Source: UBA6080 sp964607515
GTDB taxonomy: Bacteria > Fermentibacterota > Fermentibacteria > Fermentibacterales > JCC-6
Reading direction: 5' to 3'
Assembly: GCA_964607515.1 (NCBI GenBank)
Contig: CAZSKU010000007.1
Span: 1 to 64,000 of the forward strand
Length of the DNA stretch: 64,000 bases
A program made the translations under genes and the position numbers. How positions within the stretch are numbered: position 1 is the first letter of the stretch; every line of letters starts with the position of its first letter. Below are positions 7,474 through 15,706 of the stretch, piece by piece. The notes beneath the pieces are model-generated. The model did no database searches and had not been told where the DNA came from. It saw only the letters and a program-made list of their open reading frames with translations.

Positions 7474-8162
7474 ACGGACTTCCGGAGTGCGCGGGGTGCT
7501 CATTGCCCGTACACAGGGAGGGGTGCGCCAGACCGCGTCCCCTGAGCGGAGAACCGGGGGAGTGGCCCAGGGACTGTCCCACCGCCGGGGAATGGCATCA
7601 CAGGCTGGAATCCCTGTCCGGGATCCTGGACGACCCCGACGCCCTGGAGGCTGCGCTGGCCGCGGGGGAACAGGAAGCCGCAGGGTACGTCCCCGGCTCT
7701 TCCGGGGAGCCTCCCAGACCTGTGAAAACCCGTCTGGAGGAAATCGCCGAGTACGCCGACCGGTTGGGGATCGAGCGGCTCGGGCTGGCCTTCTGCGTGG
7801 GTCTCGCCCGGGAAGCGGCGGTGTGCCGGTGGTTCTTCGAGTCCCGGGGATTCGAGGTGGCTTCGGTGTGCTGCAAGGTGGGGGCGGTGTCCAAGGAGGC
7901 CCTGGGGCTGGACTCCGACACAAGGATCGTCCCGGGAAGGGACGAGAGCATGTGCAACCCGTCCCTGCAGGCTCTGACCCTCAACCGGGCCGGCACGGGA
8001 CTCAACGTGCTCCTTGGGCTGTGCGTAGGGCACGACTCGGTGTTCTTCCGGGAATCCGAGGCCCCGTGCACCGTGCTGGCGTGCAAGGACAGGGTCACCG
8101 GGCACAACCCCATGGCCGCGGTATACACGCTGGAAAGCTACTACCGCTGCCTGGCCCGTTGA
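7470..8162 (+). CDS. DUF1847 metal-binding cysteine-rich protein
   Basis: A 230-residue cytoplasmic protein of the DUF1847 family. It begins with CAGCSLPVHREGC, a CxxC plus Cys cluster, and later has SVCCKVG, SMCNPSLQA and GLCVGHDSVF, conserved Cys and His positions suited to binding a metal or iron-sulfur cluster. Start is GTG 7470, overlapping the previous stop by 4 bases with GGAGGAGCC upstream. Members occur mainly in anaerobes; the biochemical role is unknown. It is followed by a promoter and the first RRM gene. Confidence 0.85.
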   Translation: MNGLPECAGCSLPVHREGCARPRPLSGEPGEWPRDCPTAGEWHHRLESLSGILDDPDALEAALAAGEQEAAGYVPGSSGEPPRPVKTRLEEIAEYADRLGIERLGLAFCVGLAREAAVCRWFFESRGFEVASVCCKVGAVSKEALGLDSDTRIVPGRDESMCNPSLQALTLNRAGTGLNVLLGLCVGHDSVFFRESEAPCTVLACKDRVTGHNPMAAVYTLESYYRCLAR

Positions 8163-8223
8163 TCGCCCGTCTTTCCGCGCCACCGGCCGTAATCGAAGTC
8201 TAAAGAAGAATCAGCCGTTTTAC

Positions 8224-8252
8224 TTGACAATCCCGTTCCATGAAACCATATT
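8224..8252 (+). promoter_or_regulatory. Promoter of RRM gene 1
   Basis: TTGACA (8224-8229) and CATATT (8247-8252) with 17-base spacing. Transcription would start about 7 bases downstream, at the base of the hairpin described next. Confidence 0.6.
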
Positions 8253-8256
8253 CCCC

Positions 8257-8313
8257 GGGCTGAACGACTTTGTTCAGCGGAGTCAGCCCTTTATGGGCAT
8301 CTTATTCTAGGAG
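8257..8313 (+). promoter_or_regulatory. Structured 5' leader of RRM gene 1
   Basis: The predicted transcript starts with a 7-bp hairpin (GCTGAAC 8259-8265, loop GACTTT, GTTCAGC 8272-8278). A second small hairpin (GCCC 8286-8289, GGGC 8295-8298) followed by a U-rich stretch and the TAGGAG site comes next. The first hairpin is shared with the leader of RRM gene 2 (CTGAAC/GTTCAG), though the two leaders otherwise differ. This suggests autoregulation or cold-responsive control. Confidence 0.55.
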
Positions 8314-8317
8314 TGAA

Positions 8318-8605
8318 ATGAACATCTACGTGGGAAACCTGTCGTACAACACCACCGAAAAGGAACTTGAGACCCTCTTCAGCCAGTTCGGAGAGGTAAC
8401 GAGCGCCAGAGTCATCACCGACAGGGACACCGGAAGACCCAAGGGTTTCGGTTTCGTCGAGATGGCCGACAAGGCCGCAGCCGAGGCTGCCATCAGCGCC
8501 CTGGACGGCCGCGAGGTCGGCGGCAGGGACCTTCGCGTCAACGAAGCCACCCCCCGGGAGGATCGCCCCAGGAACGGCAACGGCCCCAGAAGGCCCCGTT
8601 TCTAG
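8318..8605 (+). CDS. RRM-type RNA-binding protein, copy 1
   Basis: A 95-residue single-RRM protein of the bacterial glycine-rich/Rbp family. RNP2 is NIYVGNLSY at the N-terminus and RNP1 is KGFGFVEM near residue 45; the RNA-contacting aromatics are present. The last 16 residues form a basic, proline-rich tail (PREDRPRNGNGPRRPRF). Start is ATG 8318 with TAGGAG upstream, giving MNIYVGNL, matching copy 2; the open frame extends to an earlier ATG but that would add unrelated residues. Rbp proteins in cyanobacteria are often cold-induced. Paralogous to 8774-9058. Confidence 0.93.
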   Translation: MNIYVGNLSYNTTEKELETLFSQFGEVTSARVITDRDTGRPKGFGFVEMADKAAAEAAISALDGREVGGRDLRVNEATPREDRPRNGNGPRRPRF

Positions 8606-8620
8606 GGATCGCCCCTTGGA

Positions 8621-8654
8621 CCCCGGAGGCTCTTCGCCTCCGGGGTTTCCTTTT
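8621..8654 (+). terminator. Intrinsic terminator of RRM gene 1
   Basis: A perfect 10-bp stem (8621-8630 with 8636-8645) with a 5-base loop is followed by TTTCCTTTT. Confidence 0.85.
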
Positions 8655-8673
8655 GTCCCCGGTCGCTTCGTAC

Positions 8674-8702
8674 TTGACGGGTATTCCGCAAGTAGTTAGT
8701 AT
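8674..8702 (+). promoter_or_regulatory. Promoter of RRM gene 2
   Basis: TTGACG (8674-8679) and TAGTAT (8697-8702), 17 bases apart. The predicted start site again falls at the foot of the leader hairpin at 8709. Confidence 0.6.
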
Positions 8703-8708
8703 CGCGTG

Positions 8709-8772
8709 CTGAACAACGATGTTCAGTACGGTCTGGCCCTCGCGGAGGGTGCTTTTTTGCACTTAGGAGAGA
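8709..8772 (+). promoter_or_regulatory. Structured 5' leader of RRM gene 2, with an internal terminator-like element
   Basis: The leader opens with CTGAAC (8709-8714), loop AACGAT, GTTCAG (8721-8726), the same stem as in copy 1. Then CCCTC-GCG-GAGGG (8737-8749) followed by TGC and six T (8753-8758) looks like an intrinsic terminator placed before the AGGAG site (8765-8769). GTGC and GCAC flanking the T-run can also pair. The arrangement would suit attenuation. Confidence 0.55.
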
Positions 8773-8773
8773 A

Positions 8774-9058
8774 ATGAACATCTACGTTGGAAACCTGTCG
8801 TACGACATGACCGAAAAGCAGCTCGAAGACCTTTTCGCCGAGTTCGGAGAGGTCACGAGCGCCAGGATCATCACCGACAGGGACACCGGAAGGCCCAAGG
8901 GCTTCGGTTTTGTTGAGATGGCCGACAAGGCCGCAGCCGAGTCCGCCATCAGCGCCCTGGACGGCCGAGAAGTCGCCGGCCGCGACATCAGGGTGAACGA
9001 GGCCCGCCCCCGGGAGGAGCGCCCCCGGAACGCCGGACCGAGAAGGCCCCGCTACTAG
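8774..9058 (+). CDS. RRM-type RNA-binding protein, copy 2
   Basis: A 94-residue protein very close to copy 1: RNP2 NIYVGNLSY, RNP1 KGFGFVEM, and a basic tail ending GPRRPRY. Most differences lie in residues 11-25 and in the tail. ATG 8774 follows TTAGGAGAG. It arose by tandem duplication, since promoter, leader hairpin and gene are all duplicated as a unit. Both copies have their own terminator, so they can be expressed separately. Binds single-stranded RNA by family; targets unknown. Confidence 0.93.
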   Translation: MNIYVGNLSYDMTEKQLEDLFAEFGEVTSARIITDRDTGRPKGFGFVEMADKAAAESAISALDGREVAGRDIRVNEARPREERPRNAGPRRPRY

Positions 9059-9071
9059 ACCAACCCCGAGA

Positions 9072-9104
9072 AGCCCCGAAGGCCTGGCCTTCGGGGCTTT
9101 TTTT
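9072..9104 (+). terminator. Intrinsic terminator of RRM gene 2
   Basis: A perfect 12-bp stem (9072-9083 with 9087-9098), CTG loop and a T-run at 9098-9104. Confidence 0.92.
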
Positions 9105-9187
9105 CTGAGCTGCCGCTTATCATCATTCAGTGCCCCAGGCGTTGTACTCGATCATTCACCACGCAGACGACGGAGCGCATACCAACC

Positions 9188-11332
9188 GTGAGTTCTTCCC
9201 GGGATTTCCTGGCTGTGAGGATAACCAGACGCTTTGCGCTGCTCTGGATTCCCGCCGCGATTCTCCTGGCTGCTGCCGCATGGCTGTTGATTCCCAGGTC
9301 CGGCGGCAAGGTCCCCGAAACGGTCCTCACCCCGGAGGAACGCGCCTGGCTGGATGAAAACCGGGAAAGCATCACCCTCTACTACAACACCGACTTCCCG
9401 CCCATCGAGTTCGCCTCCCCGGACGGACGCGGATTCACGGGGCTCGGGGCCGACGTCATCTCCGCGGTGGAGCGCCGCCTGGGGGTCACCTTCCGGAAAA
9501 TACCCTGCGATGACTGGAACGTGCATCTGGAGGCGCTGGCCCGGGGCGAATGCGCCATAGCCCCTACCATTGTCCGCACCCCGGAGAGGGAGGGTTACGC
9601 CCTCTTCACAGATCCCTACGCCAGCGTTCCTGTGGTGATCATCACCGCCCGGACCCATCGGGAGAATCTCACCCTGGACGGGCTGGAGGGTTTCAGAGTG
9701 GCGGTGGTATCGGGGTTCGCCACCGAGGGATACGTAAGGGAGAGGAACCGGGGCCGGTTCCTGGTCGTGCCGGTCCACAATGTGCCGGACGGCCTCAGGG
9801 CGGTATCCTTCGGGGAGGTTGACGCCCTGGTGGAGAACCTGGCGGTGGCCGCCTACTACACCGACCTCGAGGGACTTTCCAACCTAAGAGTGGCGGGCAC
9901 CACGGAGTACTTCTTCGACTGGAGCATCGGGGTCAGCGGTCGCTACCCGCTGCTTTTCTCCGCCGTTCAGAAGGCCCTCAGGGACATTCCGCAGAGTGAA
10001 CTGGAAGCCATGCAGAAGAAGTGGATCTCCATGGAAGTCCACCGGGGGCTCTCCCCGGAGACCCGGCGGACCCTGGGGCTCATGGCCCTGGCGGTGACCC
10101 TCATGCTTGCCGGACTGGCGGCGGTGGCGGTGTTCCTGCGGCGGCGGCTGAACGAGAAAGTGAAAAGCCTTCAGAAGGCCCAGCAGGAACTCCTCGAGCA
10201 GGCCAGACTGCTGCAGCACGCCGAGAAGATGGAGGCCCTGGGGACCCTGGCCGGGGGGATAGCCCACGATTTCAACAACCTTCTGCAGGTTATCGGAGGC
10301 TACACCCAGCTGCTCCTGGCCCGGAGCGAAACCGACGATCCGGACCGGCAGGAGCTGTCCCAGATCCTCGGAGCCAGCCGCAGGGCGGCGGCCCTGGTGA
10401 ACCAGCTTCTCACTTTCGGCAGGAAGGTGGAGAGCCGGAAGGTTCCCCTGAACCTGAACGCCGAGGTGGAGAAAGCGGCGGGGATCCTTCGACAGACCAT
10501 TCCCAGAATGATCACCATCCGGCTGGACCTGGATCCGGAGCTGCCCCCGGTGAACGCCGACCCGCTCCAGATGGAGCAGGTACTCCTGAACCTCGCGGGC
10601 AACTCCGTGGACGCAATGCCCGATGGAGGGGAACTGCACTTCGGCACCTCCGCGGTTCCCGCGGATTCCTCGGAACTCCCGGAAAACCTCCGTCAAGGCG
10701 CCTTCGTAAAGCTCTCGGTGAGGGACACGGGTTGCGGAATGGACTCCGAGACCATGAACTGCATCTTCGACCCCTTCTTCACCACCAAGGAGCAGGGCCG
10801 GGGCACCGGCCTGGGGCTCGCCTCGGTGTACGGCATAGTGCAGAGCCATCAGGGTTTCGTCCGGTGCGCCAGCACCGAGGGGAAGGGAACCCTCTTCACG
10901 GTCTTCCTGCCGGCGGCCCCGGAGGTTCCGGATGGTCAGCGGGGAGGGGAGAGGGAACCGGAAGGCAACGCCCCGGGAACCGGGACCGTGCTGGTGGTGG
11001 AGGACGAGCCGGAGATACTGGAGCAGACCGGAGAATACCTGCGATCCCAGGGCTACGAAGTGCTGGCGGCCTCCAGGGGAGAGGAGGCCCTGCTGATCCT
11101 TGGCGCCCGGGGGCATGTGGACCTGGTGCTTCTTGACCTGAACATGCCGGGAATGGGGGGGCGGCGGTGCCTCAGGGAGATGCTCCGGAGGGATCCCGGA
11201 TTACGGGTCATTATTGTCAGCGGCCACTCCGCCATCGGCGGGGAGACGCTGCCAGGGACCCGGAGTTTTCTGGCAAAGCCCTACCGGCTCAGCGAGCTTG
11301 CGGAGAGGATAAGGAAGGTGCTGGAGACCTGA
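9188..11332 (+). CDS. Hybrid sensor histidine kinase with periplasmic solute-binding-like sensor and C-terminal receiver
   Basis: A 714-residue membrane protein. Order: membrane span (~17-36), a bacterial solute-binding (SBP_bac_3 type) domain (~45-280, YYNTDFPPIEF and TDPYASVPVVI), a second span (~292-314), a short coiled coil, HisKA dimerisation with phospho-acceptor His360 in AHDFNN, ATPase domain (N box NLAGNSVDA, G1 DTGCGM, GTGLGLASVYGIV) and a receiver domain with phospho-Asp650 in LLDLNMP. It should sense an amino-acid-like or polar ligand outside and pass phosphate to its own receiver. No output domain or separate regulator is nearby. Start GTG 9188 is uncertain; GTG 9215 is an alternative. 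Confidence 0.9.
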   Translation: MSSSRDFLAVRITRRFALLWIPAAILLAAAAWLLIPRSGGKVPETVLTPEERAWLDENRESITLYYNTDFPPIEFASPDGRGFTGLGADVISAVERRLGVTFRKIPCDDWNVHLEALARGECAIAPTIVRTPEREGYALFTDPYASVPVVIITARTHRENLTLDGLEGFRVAVVSGFATEGYVRERNRGRFLVVPVHNVPDGLRAVSFGEVDALVENLAVAAYYTDLEGLSNLRVAGTTEYFFDWSIGVSGRYPLLFSAVQKALRDIPQSELEAMQKKWISMEVHRGLSPETRRTLGLMALAVTLMLAGLAAVAVFLRRRLNEKVKSLQKAQQELLEQARLLQHAEKMEALGTLAGGIAHDFNNLLQVIGGYTQLLLARSETDDPDRQELSQILGASRRAAALVNQLLTFGRKVESRKVPLNLNAEVEKAAGILRQTIPRMITIRLDLDPELPPVNADPLQMEQVLLNLAGNSVDAMPDGGELHFGTSAVPADSSELPENLRQGAFVKLSVRDTGCGMDSETMNCIFDPFFTTKEQGRGTGLGLASVYGIVQSHQGFVRCASTEGKGTLFTVFLPAAPEVPDGQRGGEREPEGNAPGTGTVLVVEDEPEILEQTGEYLRSQGYEVLAASRGEEALLILGARGHVDLVLLDLNMPGMGGRRCLREMLRRDPGLRVIIVSGHSAIGGETLPGTRSFLAKPYRLSELAERIRKVLET

Positions 11333-11349
11333 GGCCCTTTCAGGGCCTC
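11331..11349 (+). terminator. Short perfect hairpin between the kinase and the DUF3795 gene
   Basis: GAGGCCCT (11331-11338), loop TTC, AGGGCCTC (11342-11349). It begins within the kinase stop codon region and ends one base before ATG 11351, leaving no space for a normal ribosome-binding site. No T-run follows, so it may limit translation rather than end transcription. Confidence 0.45.
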
Positions 11350-11350
11350 G

Positions 11351-11851
11351 ATGACAGGACGGGAGGATGGAACCCTGGAACTGAGGCAGGATTCCTTCTG
11401 CGGCCTGAACTGCGGAGCATGCCCGGTGGGGCTGGCCAACCTGAGGGACGACCGGGGGGCTCTGGAGGAGATGGCCCGACAATGGGGGAGGAACCCGGAC
11501 GACCTGGTGTGCGGGGGGTGCAAGGGGGATGTTACCGCCGCCTTCTGCTCCCGGTGCGGCATGAGGCTGTGCGCCATGGGAAAGGGGCTGGACTTCTGCT
11601 TCCAGTGCGGCGACTACCCCTGTCCTGAGATTTCCGCCTTCAGGAACGACGAGGCCCCCCATCATTCGGTGATTTTCAGGAACCTTCGCTCAATCGAGGA
11701 GAAGGGGCTTGCCGCATGGCTGGCCGGGGAGGATGCCCGGTGGTCGTGCCCCCGCTGCTCCCGGCGCTACAGCTGGTACGAGGAATCGTGCCCGGACTGC
11801 GGAGCGTCCCTGAAGAACTCGGTGCGGGAGGAGCGTGAACTGGAGGACTGA
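11351..11851 (+). CDS. DUF3795 cysteine-rich protein with C-terminal zinc ribbon
   Basis: A 166-residue soluble protein. Residues ~15-90 match DUF3795 (CGLNCGACPVGLA, CGGCKGD, CSRCGMRLC, CFQCGDYPCP), a metal-binding family frequent in anaerobes. A second CPRC...CPDC zinc ribbon lies at ~130-150. The catalytic role of DUF3795 is unknown. ATG 11351 lacks a clear Shine-Dalgarno and sits right against a hairpin, so the start or its regulation is unusual. Convergent with the minus-strand operon that ends at 11876. Confidence 0.83.
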   Translation: MTGREDGTLELRQDSFCGLNCGACPVGLANLRDDRGALEEMARQWGRNPDDLVCGGCKGDVTAAFCSRCGMRLCAMGKGLDFCFQCGDYPCPEISAFRNDEAPHHSVIFRNLRSIEEKGLAAWLAGEDARWSCPRCSRRYSWYEESCPDCGASLKNSVREERELED

Positions 11852-11875
11852 CCGGTCGGCCCGGCCCGGGAACGC

Positions 11876-12727
11876 CTACTGTATCTCGGTCCTGCGGAAC
11901 ACGAGGAACCCCAGGAAAGCCGCGGCCGCGGCCCATGCCAGGGGATAGAGGAGTTCGCCGGTGGAGAATGTGCCGGCGTAGCCCATCAGAGCCAGAAACT
12001 CGTCTATACTGGTTCTCGCCGGAAGAAGTCCCGCCAGTATAGCCCGGTAGCCCCGGTCTATGGGGAACACCGCGGTGACCACGGCGGCGACCTTGTAGAC
12101 CCCCGATTCGCCAACCTCGGGCAGGGTCTTTCCCAGTTCCACGATGCTGCCCATGGTGGCGCTGAACCCGCCCAGGATGAACGACACCAGCATGGCCGGA
12201 ATCTTGCCCATCACCAGGGAAAGGGTGGTGACCGCCGCCCAGGTGACCGCGATCCATACTGGCATAGCCGCCACGGCGATGAGCGGGCTGCCGGGGGAGA
12301 AGGGGAAGTACAGCCTTATCACCAGCGCCGCGCTGAAGAAGAACAGGTAGCCCAGGGCTGTGCACAGGGCCAGGGGGGCCAGGGTTGTGGAAAGGTACAG
12401 CCTCCGGCGGGACTGTGGCAGACTGGCCCACAGCGAGAGCCTTCCCGAGGCGATCTCGTCGGGCAGGACACTGGCGCCCATTATGATGGTCAGACCGATG
12501 AGAATCGTGGCAAGCATGGGTCCCGCGGTGGCCATGGCCATCCAGGCCTTGTCCTCGGGGCCCATCAGGGACTGGACCTCCTCCCCGGCATGAATCTGGA
12601 ATTCGTCCGCCGCCTTGGCGGAACTGGAAACGCCCCACCAGAAGAGGAACATGAACACTCCGAACACCGACAGAGCCAGGGTGAGGAGTTTCCTTCGGAG
12701 CAGGTGCTCCAGGGCGTTAAGGAACAT
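11876..12727 (-). CDS. ABC-2 type transporter permease
   Basis: A 283-residue membrane protein with six hydrophobic spans and a large extracytoplasmic loop after span 1, characteristic of the ABC-2/NosY permease family. It is last in a minus-strand operon: two paralogous lipoproteins, the ATPase (12717-13625) and then this permease, whose ATG at 12727 overlaps the ATPase stop by 11 bases. The exported or inserted substrate is not evident. The link with the lipoproteins suggests export or envelope assembly (inference). Confidence 0.88.
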   Translation of the reverse strand: MFLNALEHLLRRKLLTLALSVFGVFMFLFWWGVSSSAKAADEFQIHAGEEVQSLMGPEDKAWMAMATAGPMLATILIGLTIIMGASVLPDEIASGRLSLWASLPQSRRRLYLSTTLAPLALCTALGYLFFFSAALVIRLYFPFSPGSPLIAVAAMPVWIAVTWAAVTTLSLVMGKIPAMLVSFILGGFSATMGSIVELGKTLPEVGESGVYKVAAVVTAVFPIDRGYRAILAGLLPARTSIDEFLALMGYAGTFSTGELLYPLAWAAAAAFLGFLVFRRTEIQ

Positions 12728-13625
12728 TGCCGGCCCGCCCTTCCGTTACCCTCATGAAAACGTCTTCGAGGGTTTCCTTCTTCATGGCGATGGACGTGAA
12801 AGGAACCCCGGTGGCCGCCGCGGCGGCGGCCAGGGCGTTGATGGAACCCTCTCCCTCCAGCACCGCTGTCACACCGCCCTGTTCCACCCGGCAGGCGTAG
12901 CCCCCGGCGGCGAGTCCCTCGGTCATCCGTTCCGGCTCACGGGTCTGTATCTCAGCGGCTCCGGTGAACCTGGCCAGGTTCTCCAGCCTGTCGCTGGCCG
13001 CCAGCCGTCCCCGGTTGAGGAAGGCGGCGTGGCTGCAGACCAGTTCCACCTCCCCCAGGAGGTGGGAGCAGAGGAGTATAGTGGTGCCGCCTGCCGCCAG
13101 GCCCGCCACGGTCTTTCGCACCAGGATCCTTCCCAGTGGGTCGAGACCGGAGGAGGGCTCGTCCAGGATCGCCATGGACGGGGAGCCAGAGGTGGCCAGG
13201 GCCAGGGCCAGCCGCTGGCGCTGCCCTTTGGACATCTTCCCGAATTTTCTCTTCAGAAGGTCGCCGCACTGGAGTTCGTTGGCCCTCTCGATGAACTCCG
13301 GCAGCGAGGATTCCCGGCGGATCCTCTCCAGGTGCCGGAACACGTCCAGCGGGGTGGCCCATTCGGGGAACTGCACCTTCTCCGGAAGGTAGCGCACGTT
13401 CTTCCGGGCCCTGTGGTCCCCCGTATCCGTCCCCCGGATAAGAGCGGAGCCGCCGTTTTTCGAAGCGAGCCCCAGAATGATCCTTATCATGGTGGTCTTC
13501 CCGGCGCCGTTCTCCCCCAGCACCGCCATGGCGCTTCCCTCGGGGACCGAGAGACTCACCCCCTCCAGGGCCCTGACGCTGCCGTAGTTCTTGGAGATCG
13601 AATCGAGGGTGATGGCGTTTTCCAT
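12717..13625 (-). CDS. ABC transporter ATP-binding protein (CcmA/NosF-like)
   Basis: A 302-residue ATPase: Walker A GENGAGKTT, signature MSKGQRQR, Walker B SMAILDEPSSGLD, and the switch His in CSHLLGEVE. The C-terminal ~80 residues form the extension typical of ABC-2 export ATPases (family often called CcmA). ATG 13625 shares one base with the stop codon of the upstream lipoprotein, showing translational coupling. Works with the permease at 11876-12727. Confidence 0.92.
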   Translation of the reverse strand: MENAITLDSISKNYGSVRALEGVSLSVPEGSAMAVLGENGAGKTTMIRIILGLASKNGGSALIRGTDTGDHRARKNVRYLPEKVQFPEWATPLDVFRHLERIRRESSLPEFIERANELQCGDLLKRKFGKMSKGQRQRLALALATSGSPSMAILDEPSSGLDPLGRILVRKTVAGLAAGGTTILLCSHLLGEVELVCSHAAFLNRGRLAASDRLENLARFTGAAEIQTREPERMTEGLAAGGYACRVEQGGVTAVLEGEGSINALAAAAAATGVPFTSIAMKKETLEDVFMRVTEGRAGNVP

Positions 13626-14617
13626 CAGTAGGACATCACCACCAGGCGGTCGCCCGCCAGTATCATGCCCGCCGGGGCTCCGGGCAGGTCCACGCTTTTT
13701 TCCAGGGAAGACTGGCTCATTTCGTAGGAGTAGAGCGTGCAGTCCCCGGACTGCGTGGCGGAGAGGATGAACAGGCTCATCTGATCCCGGCTCATCTCCA
13801 GGCGGACGGGATTTCCCGGGACCGAGATGGTGGTGAGGACGGTCAGGGCCGGGAAGAGCGAGTCTATCACCGATACGGTTCCGTAGGAACTGCTGTACCT
13901 GGGATGGGCGGCGAACATGTACCCCCACAACTCCGACCCGATAATGTCCGACGACTGGGGAAGGAAGACCAGCCTTCCCGGGGAGTTGCTGCACGGTTGC
14001 ATGTATGCCTTGCCGGAGGCGTCGGTGGTGGCTACGAGAAGGGTGTCACGAAAACCGGTGTTCATCCCTGCAACCGAAGGGGTGAGATCGTATACCCAGT
14101 TCCAGCGGATGGCGTTGGTATGGGTGCTGAGCCCGAAAACCCTCTTCTGCAGAGGGGATGACACGTAGAGGTGATCCCCGTTCCTGGACGGTGTGATCAG
14201 GGCCGGGGAGGGAATCGAACCGATGTCGTTCCTTATCTCCCCCGTGGCGGCGTTCACCTCGATGATGTTCCCCAGGGCGCCAACCACGTAGAGGGAGTTC
14301 TTCCATTCCACATACGCCATGGAACCGTAACCTGAACTGCCCCCGGGGCCGATGACGAAACTCGTGTCCAGGTTCATGGTTCCGGAATCGAACCGGTGGA
14401 GTTCGCCCGTGCTGGAGGAGACGAAGAAGACACCGCCCTCTCCGGCGGCGCAGAGGGCCCTGGCGCCTTCCACTCCCGGAATCGTCCCCAGGATCTCCAG
14501 GTTGTCGGGATCCAGCACGAACAGTCCGGCAGAAGGGAGTTCCGAGTACTCCGTGAAGTTGCTGCAGCCGGATGCTGCAAGGGCTGCGATAAAGGCGAGT
14601 GCTGTTCTCCGGTTCAT
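13625..14617 (-). CDS. Propeller-like lipoprotein, copy A
   Basis: A 330-residue putative lipoprotein. Signal peptide ends LAASGCSNFTEYS, lipobox around Cys18. The rest consists of repeated blade-like segments (LFVLDPDNLEILGTIPGVEGA, GSMAYVEWKNSLYVVGALGNIIEV, GTVSVIDSLFPALTVLTTISVPG) resembling YncE-type seven-bladed beta-propellers. Start ATG 14617 chosen: GGAGG lies about 5 bases upstream; another ATG exists 4 codons before. Closely similar to copy B just upstream (shared SNFTEYS and PSAG after the Cys). Its stop overlaps the ATPase ATG by one base. A binding or sensing subunit is plausible. Confidence 0.78.
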   Translation of the reverse strand: MNRRTALAFIAALAASGCSNFTEYSELPSAGLFVLDPDNLEILGTIPGVEGARALCAAGEGGVFFVSSSTGELHRFDSGTMNLDTSFVIGPGGSSGYGSMAYVEWKNSLYVVGALGNIIEVNAATGEIRNDIGSIPSPALITPSRNGDHLYVSSPLQKRVFGLSTHTNAIRWNWVYDLTPSVAGMNTGFRDTLLVATTDASGKAYMQPCSNSPGRLVFLPQSSDIIGSELWGYMFAAHPRYSSSYGTVSVIDSLFPALTVLTTISVPGNPVRLEMSRDQMSLFILSATQSGDCTLYSYEMSQSSLEKSVDLPGAPAGMILAGDRLVVMSY

Positions 14618-14707
14618 GAAAACCTCCATTTGACCTTTTCGGGTCAGAAAACACGAATATACGAATTCAGAGTGTTTCGTTCCACGACGTCCCGCCGGCG
14701 GCGGGAG

Positions 14708-15691
14708 TCAGTAGGTAATAACCACCAGAAGGCCCCCGGCCAGGGCCATGTCCACCGGAGTGCCGGTGAGGAACAGGCTGTCGGTTATGACCCGGGCTCC
14801 GAAATTGTAGGAGTACACCGCGGTCTGGCCCGGGCTCAGGGAGGTCAGGATGAAAAGGTTCATCTGGGCCTGGTCCACCGCGAGCCTGGAGGGGTGACCC
14901 GGGATTGCGAAGGTTTCCCTGATGCTCATGGGATAGAGGGTGTCTATCACCGACACCGTGCCGTGATCCTGCCCGTATCCGGGGTGGGCCGCCGTCATGA
15001 GACCCAGCTGGGATGAGACCGCCATGTCGGATACAGGGAACAGGCGGGCCCGGAATGCCGGGGAGGGCGGGGCCATGGGCTGTATGTAGGCGTAGCCCGA
15101 CGGGTCGTTGGTCGCCACCAGCAGGGTGTCCGCGCCCCACGGGTTGTTGCACAGAACCGTGGGTGTCCGGGTGTAGCTGCAGGTTTTCAGCACCTGGTTC
15201 GAGGTGGTTCGAATGCCGTGGATCCTGTTGTTCACCGGGTCCGCCATATAGACGTAGTCGCCGTTTCTGGAGGTGACCATGAAGGAAGGGGACGACCCCG
15301 CGGTGAAAATGTCCTTCACGGTGTTGGTGGCCGCGCTCACCTCCAGTATTTCCCCCTGGGCCCCGACTACGTACAGCGTGTTCTTGCCCGGGATGTAGGC
15401 CGCGGCGCAGTAGCCGGCGCTGCTTCCCGGGCCTATTGTGAAGGAGGTGTCCAGGGACATGGTCACGGCGTTGAACCGGTGCAGCTCGCCGGTGGTGGCG
15501 GTGACGAAGAAGTCTCCCCAGGGACCCGCGGGACAGACGGCACTGGCGCCCTCGACCTCTCCGAGACAGCCGATCACCGCGAGTTCGTCCGGGTCAACGA
15601 GGATCACTCCCGCCGAAGGAATCCCGGAGTATTCGGTGAAATTGCTGCAGCCGGCCAGCGCCAGCAGAACCGCGGTTGAGACCGGCCGCAT
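14708..15691 (-). CDS. Propeller-like lipoprotein, copy B
   Basis: A 327-residue paralogue of the next gene in the operon. Signal ends ALAGCSNFTEYS (lipidated Cys), followed by blade repeats with the same spacing (VILVDPDELAVIGCLGEVEGA, AAYIPGKNTLYVVGAQGEILEV, GTVSVIDTLYPMSIRETFAIPG). Start ATG 15691 chosen because AGGAGG lies 6 bases upstream, inside the codons of an alternative ATG at 15706. The intergenic gap to copy A is 90 bases. First gene of the operon that ends with an ABC ATPase and permease. Confidence 0.78.
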   Translation of the reverse strand: MRPVSTAVLLALAGCSNFTEYSGIPSAGVILVDPDELAVIGCLGEVEGASAVCPAGPWGDFFVTATTGELHRFNAVTMSLDTSFTIGPGSSAGYCAAAYIPGKNTLYVVGAQGEILEVSAATNTVKDIFTAGSSPSFMVTSRNGDYVYMADPVNNRIHGIRTTSNQVLKTCSYTRTPTVLCNNPWGADTLLVATNDPSGYAYIQPMAPPSPAFRARLFPVSDMAVSSQLGLMTAAHPGYGQDHGTVSVIDTLYPMSIRETFAIPGHPSRLAVDQAQMNLFILTSLSPGQTAVYSYNFGARVITDSLFLTGTPVDMALAGGLLVVITY

Positions 15692-15706
15692 CGGTTGCCT
15701 CCTCAT

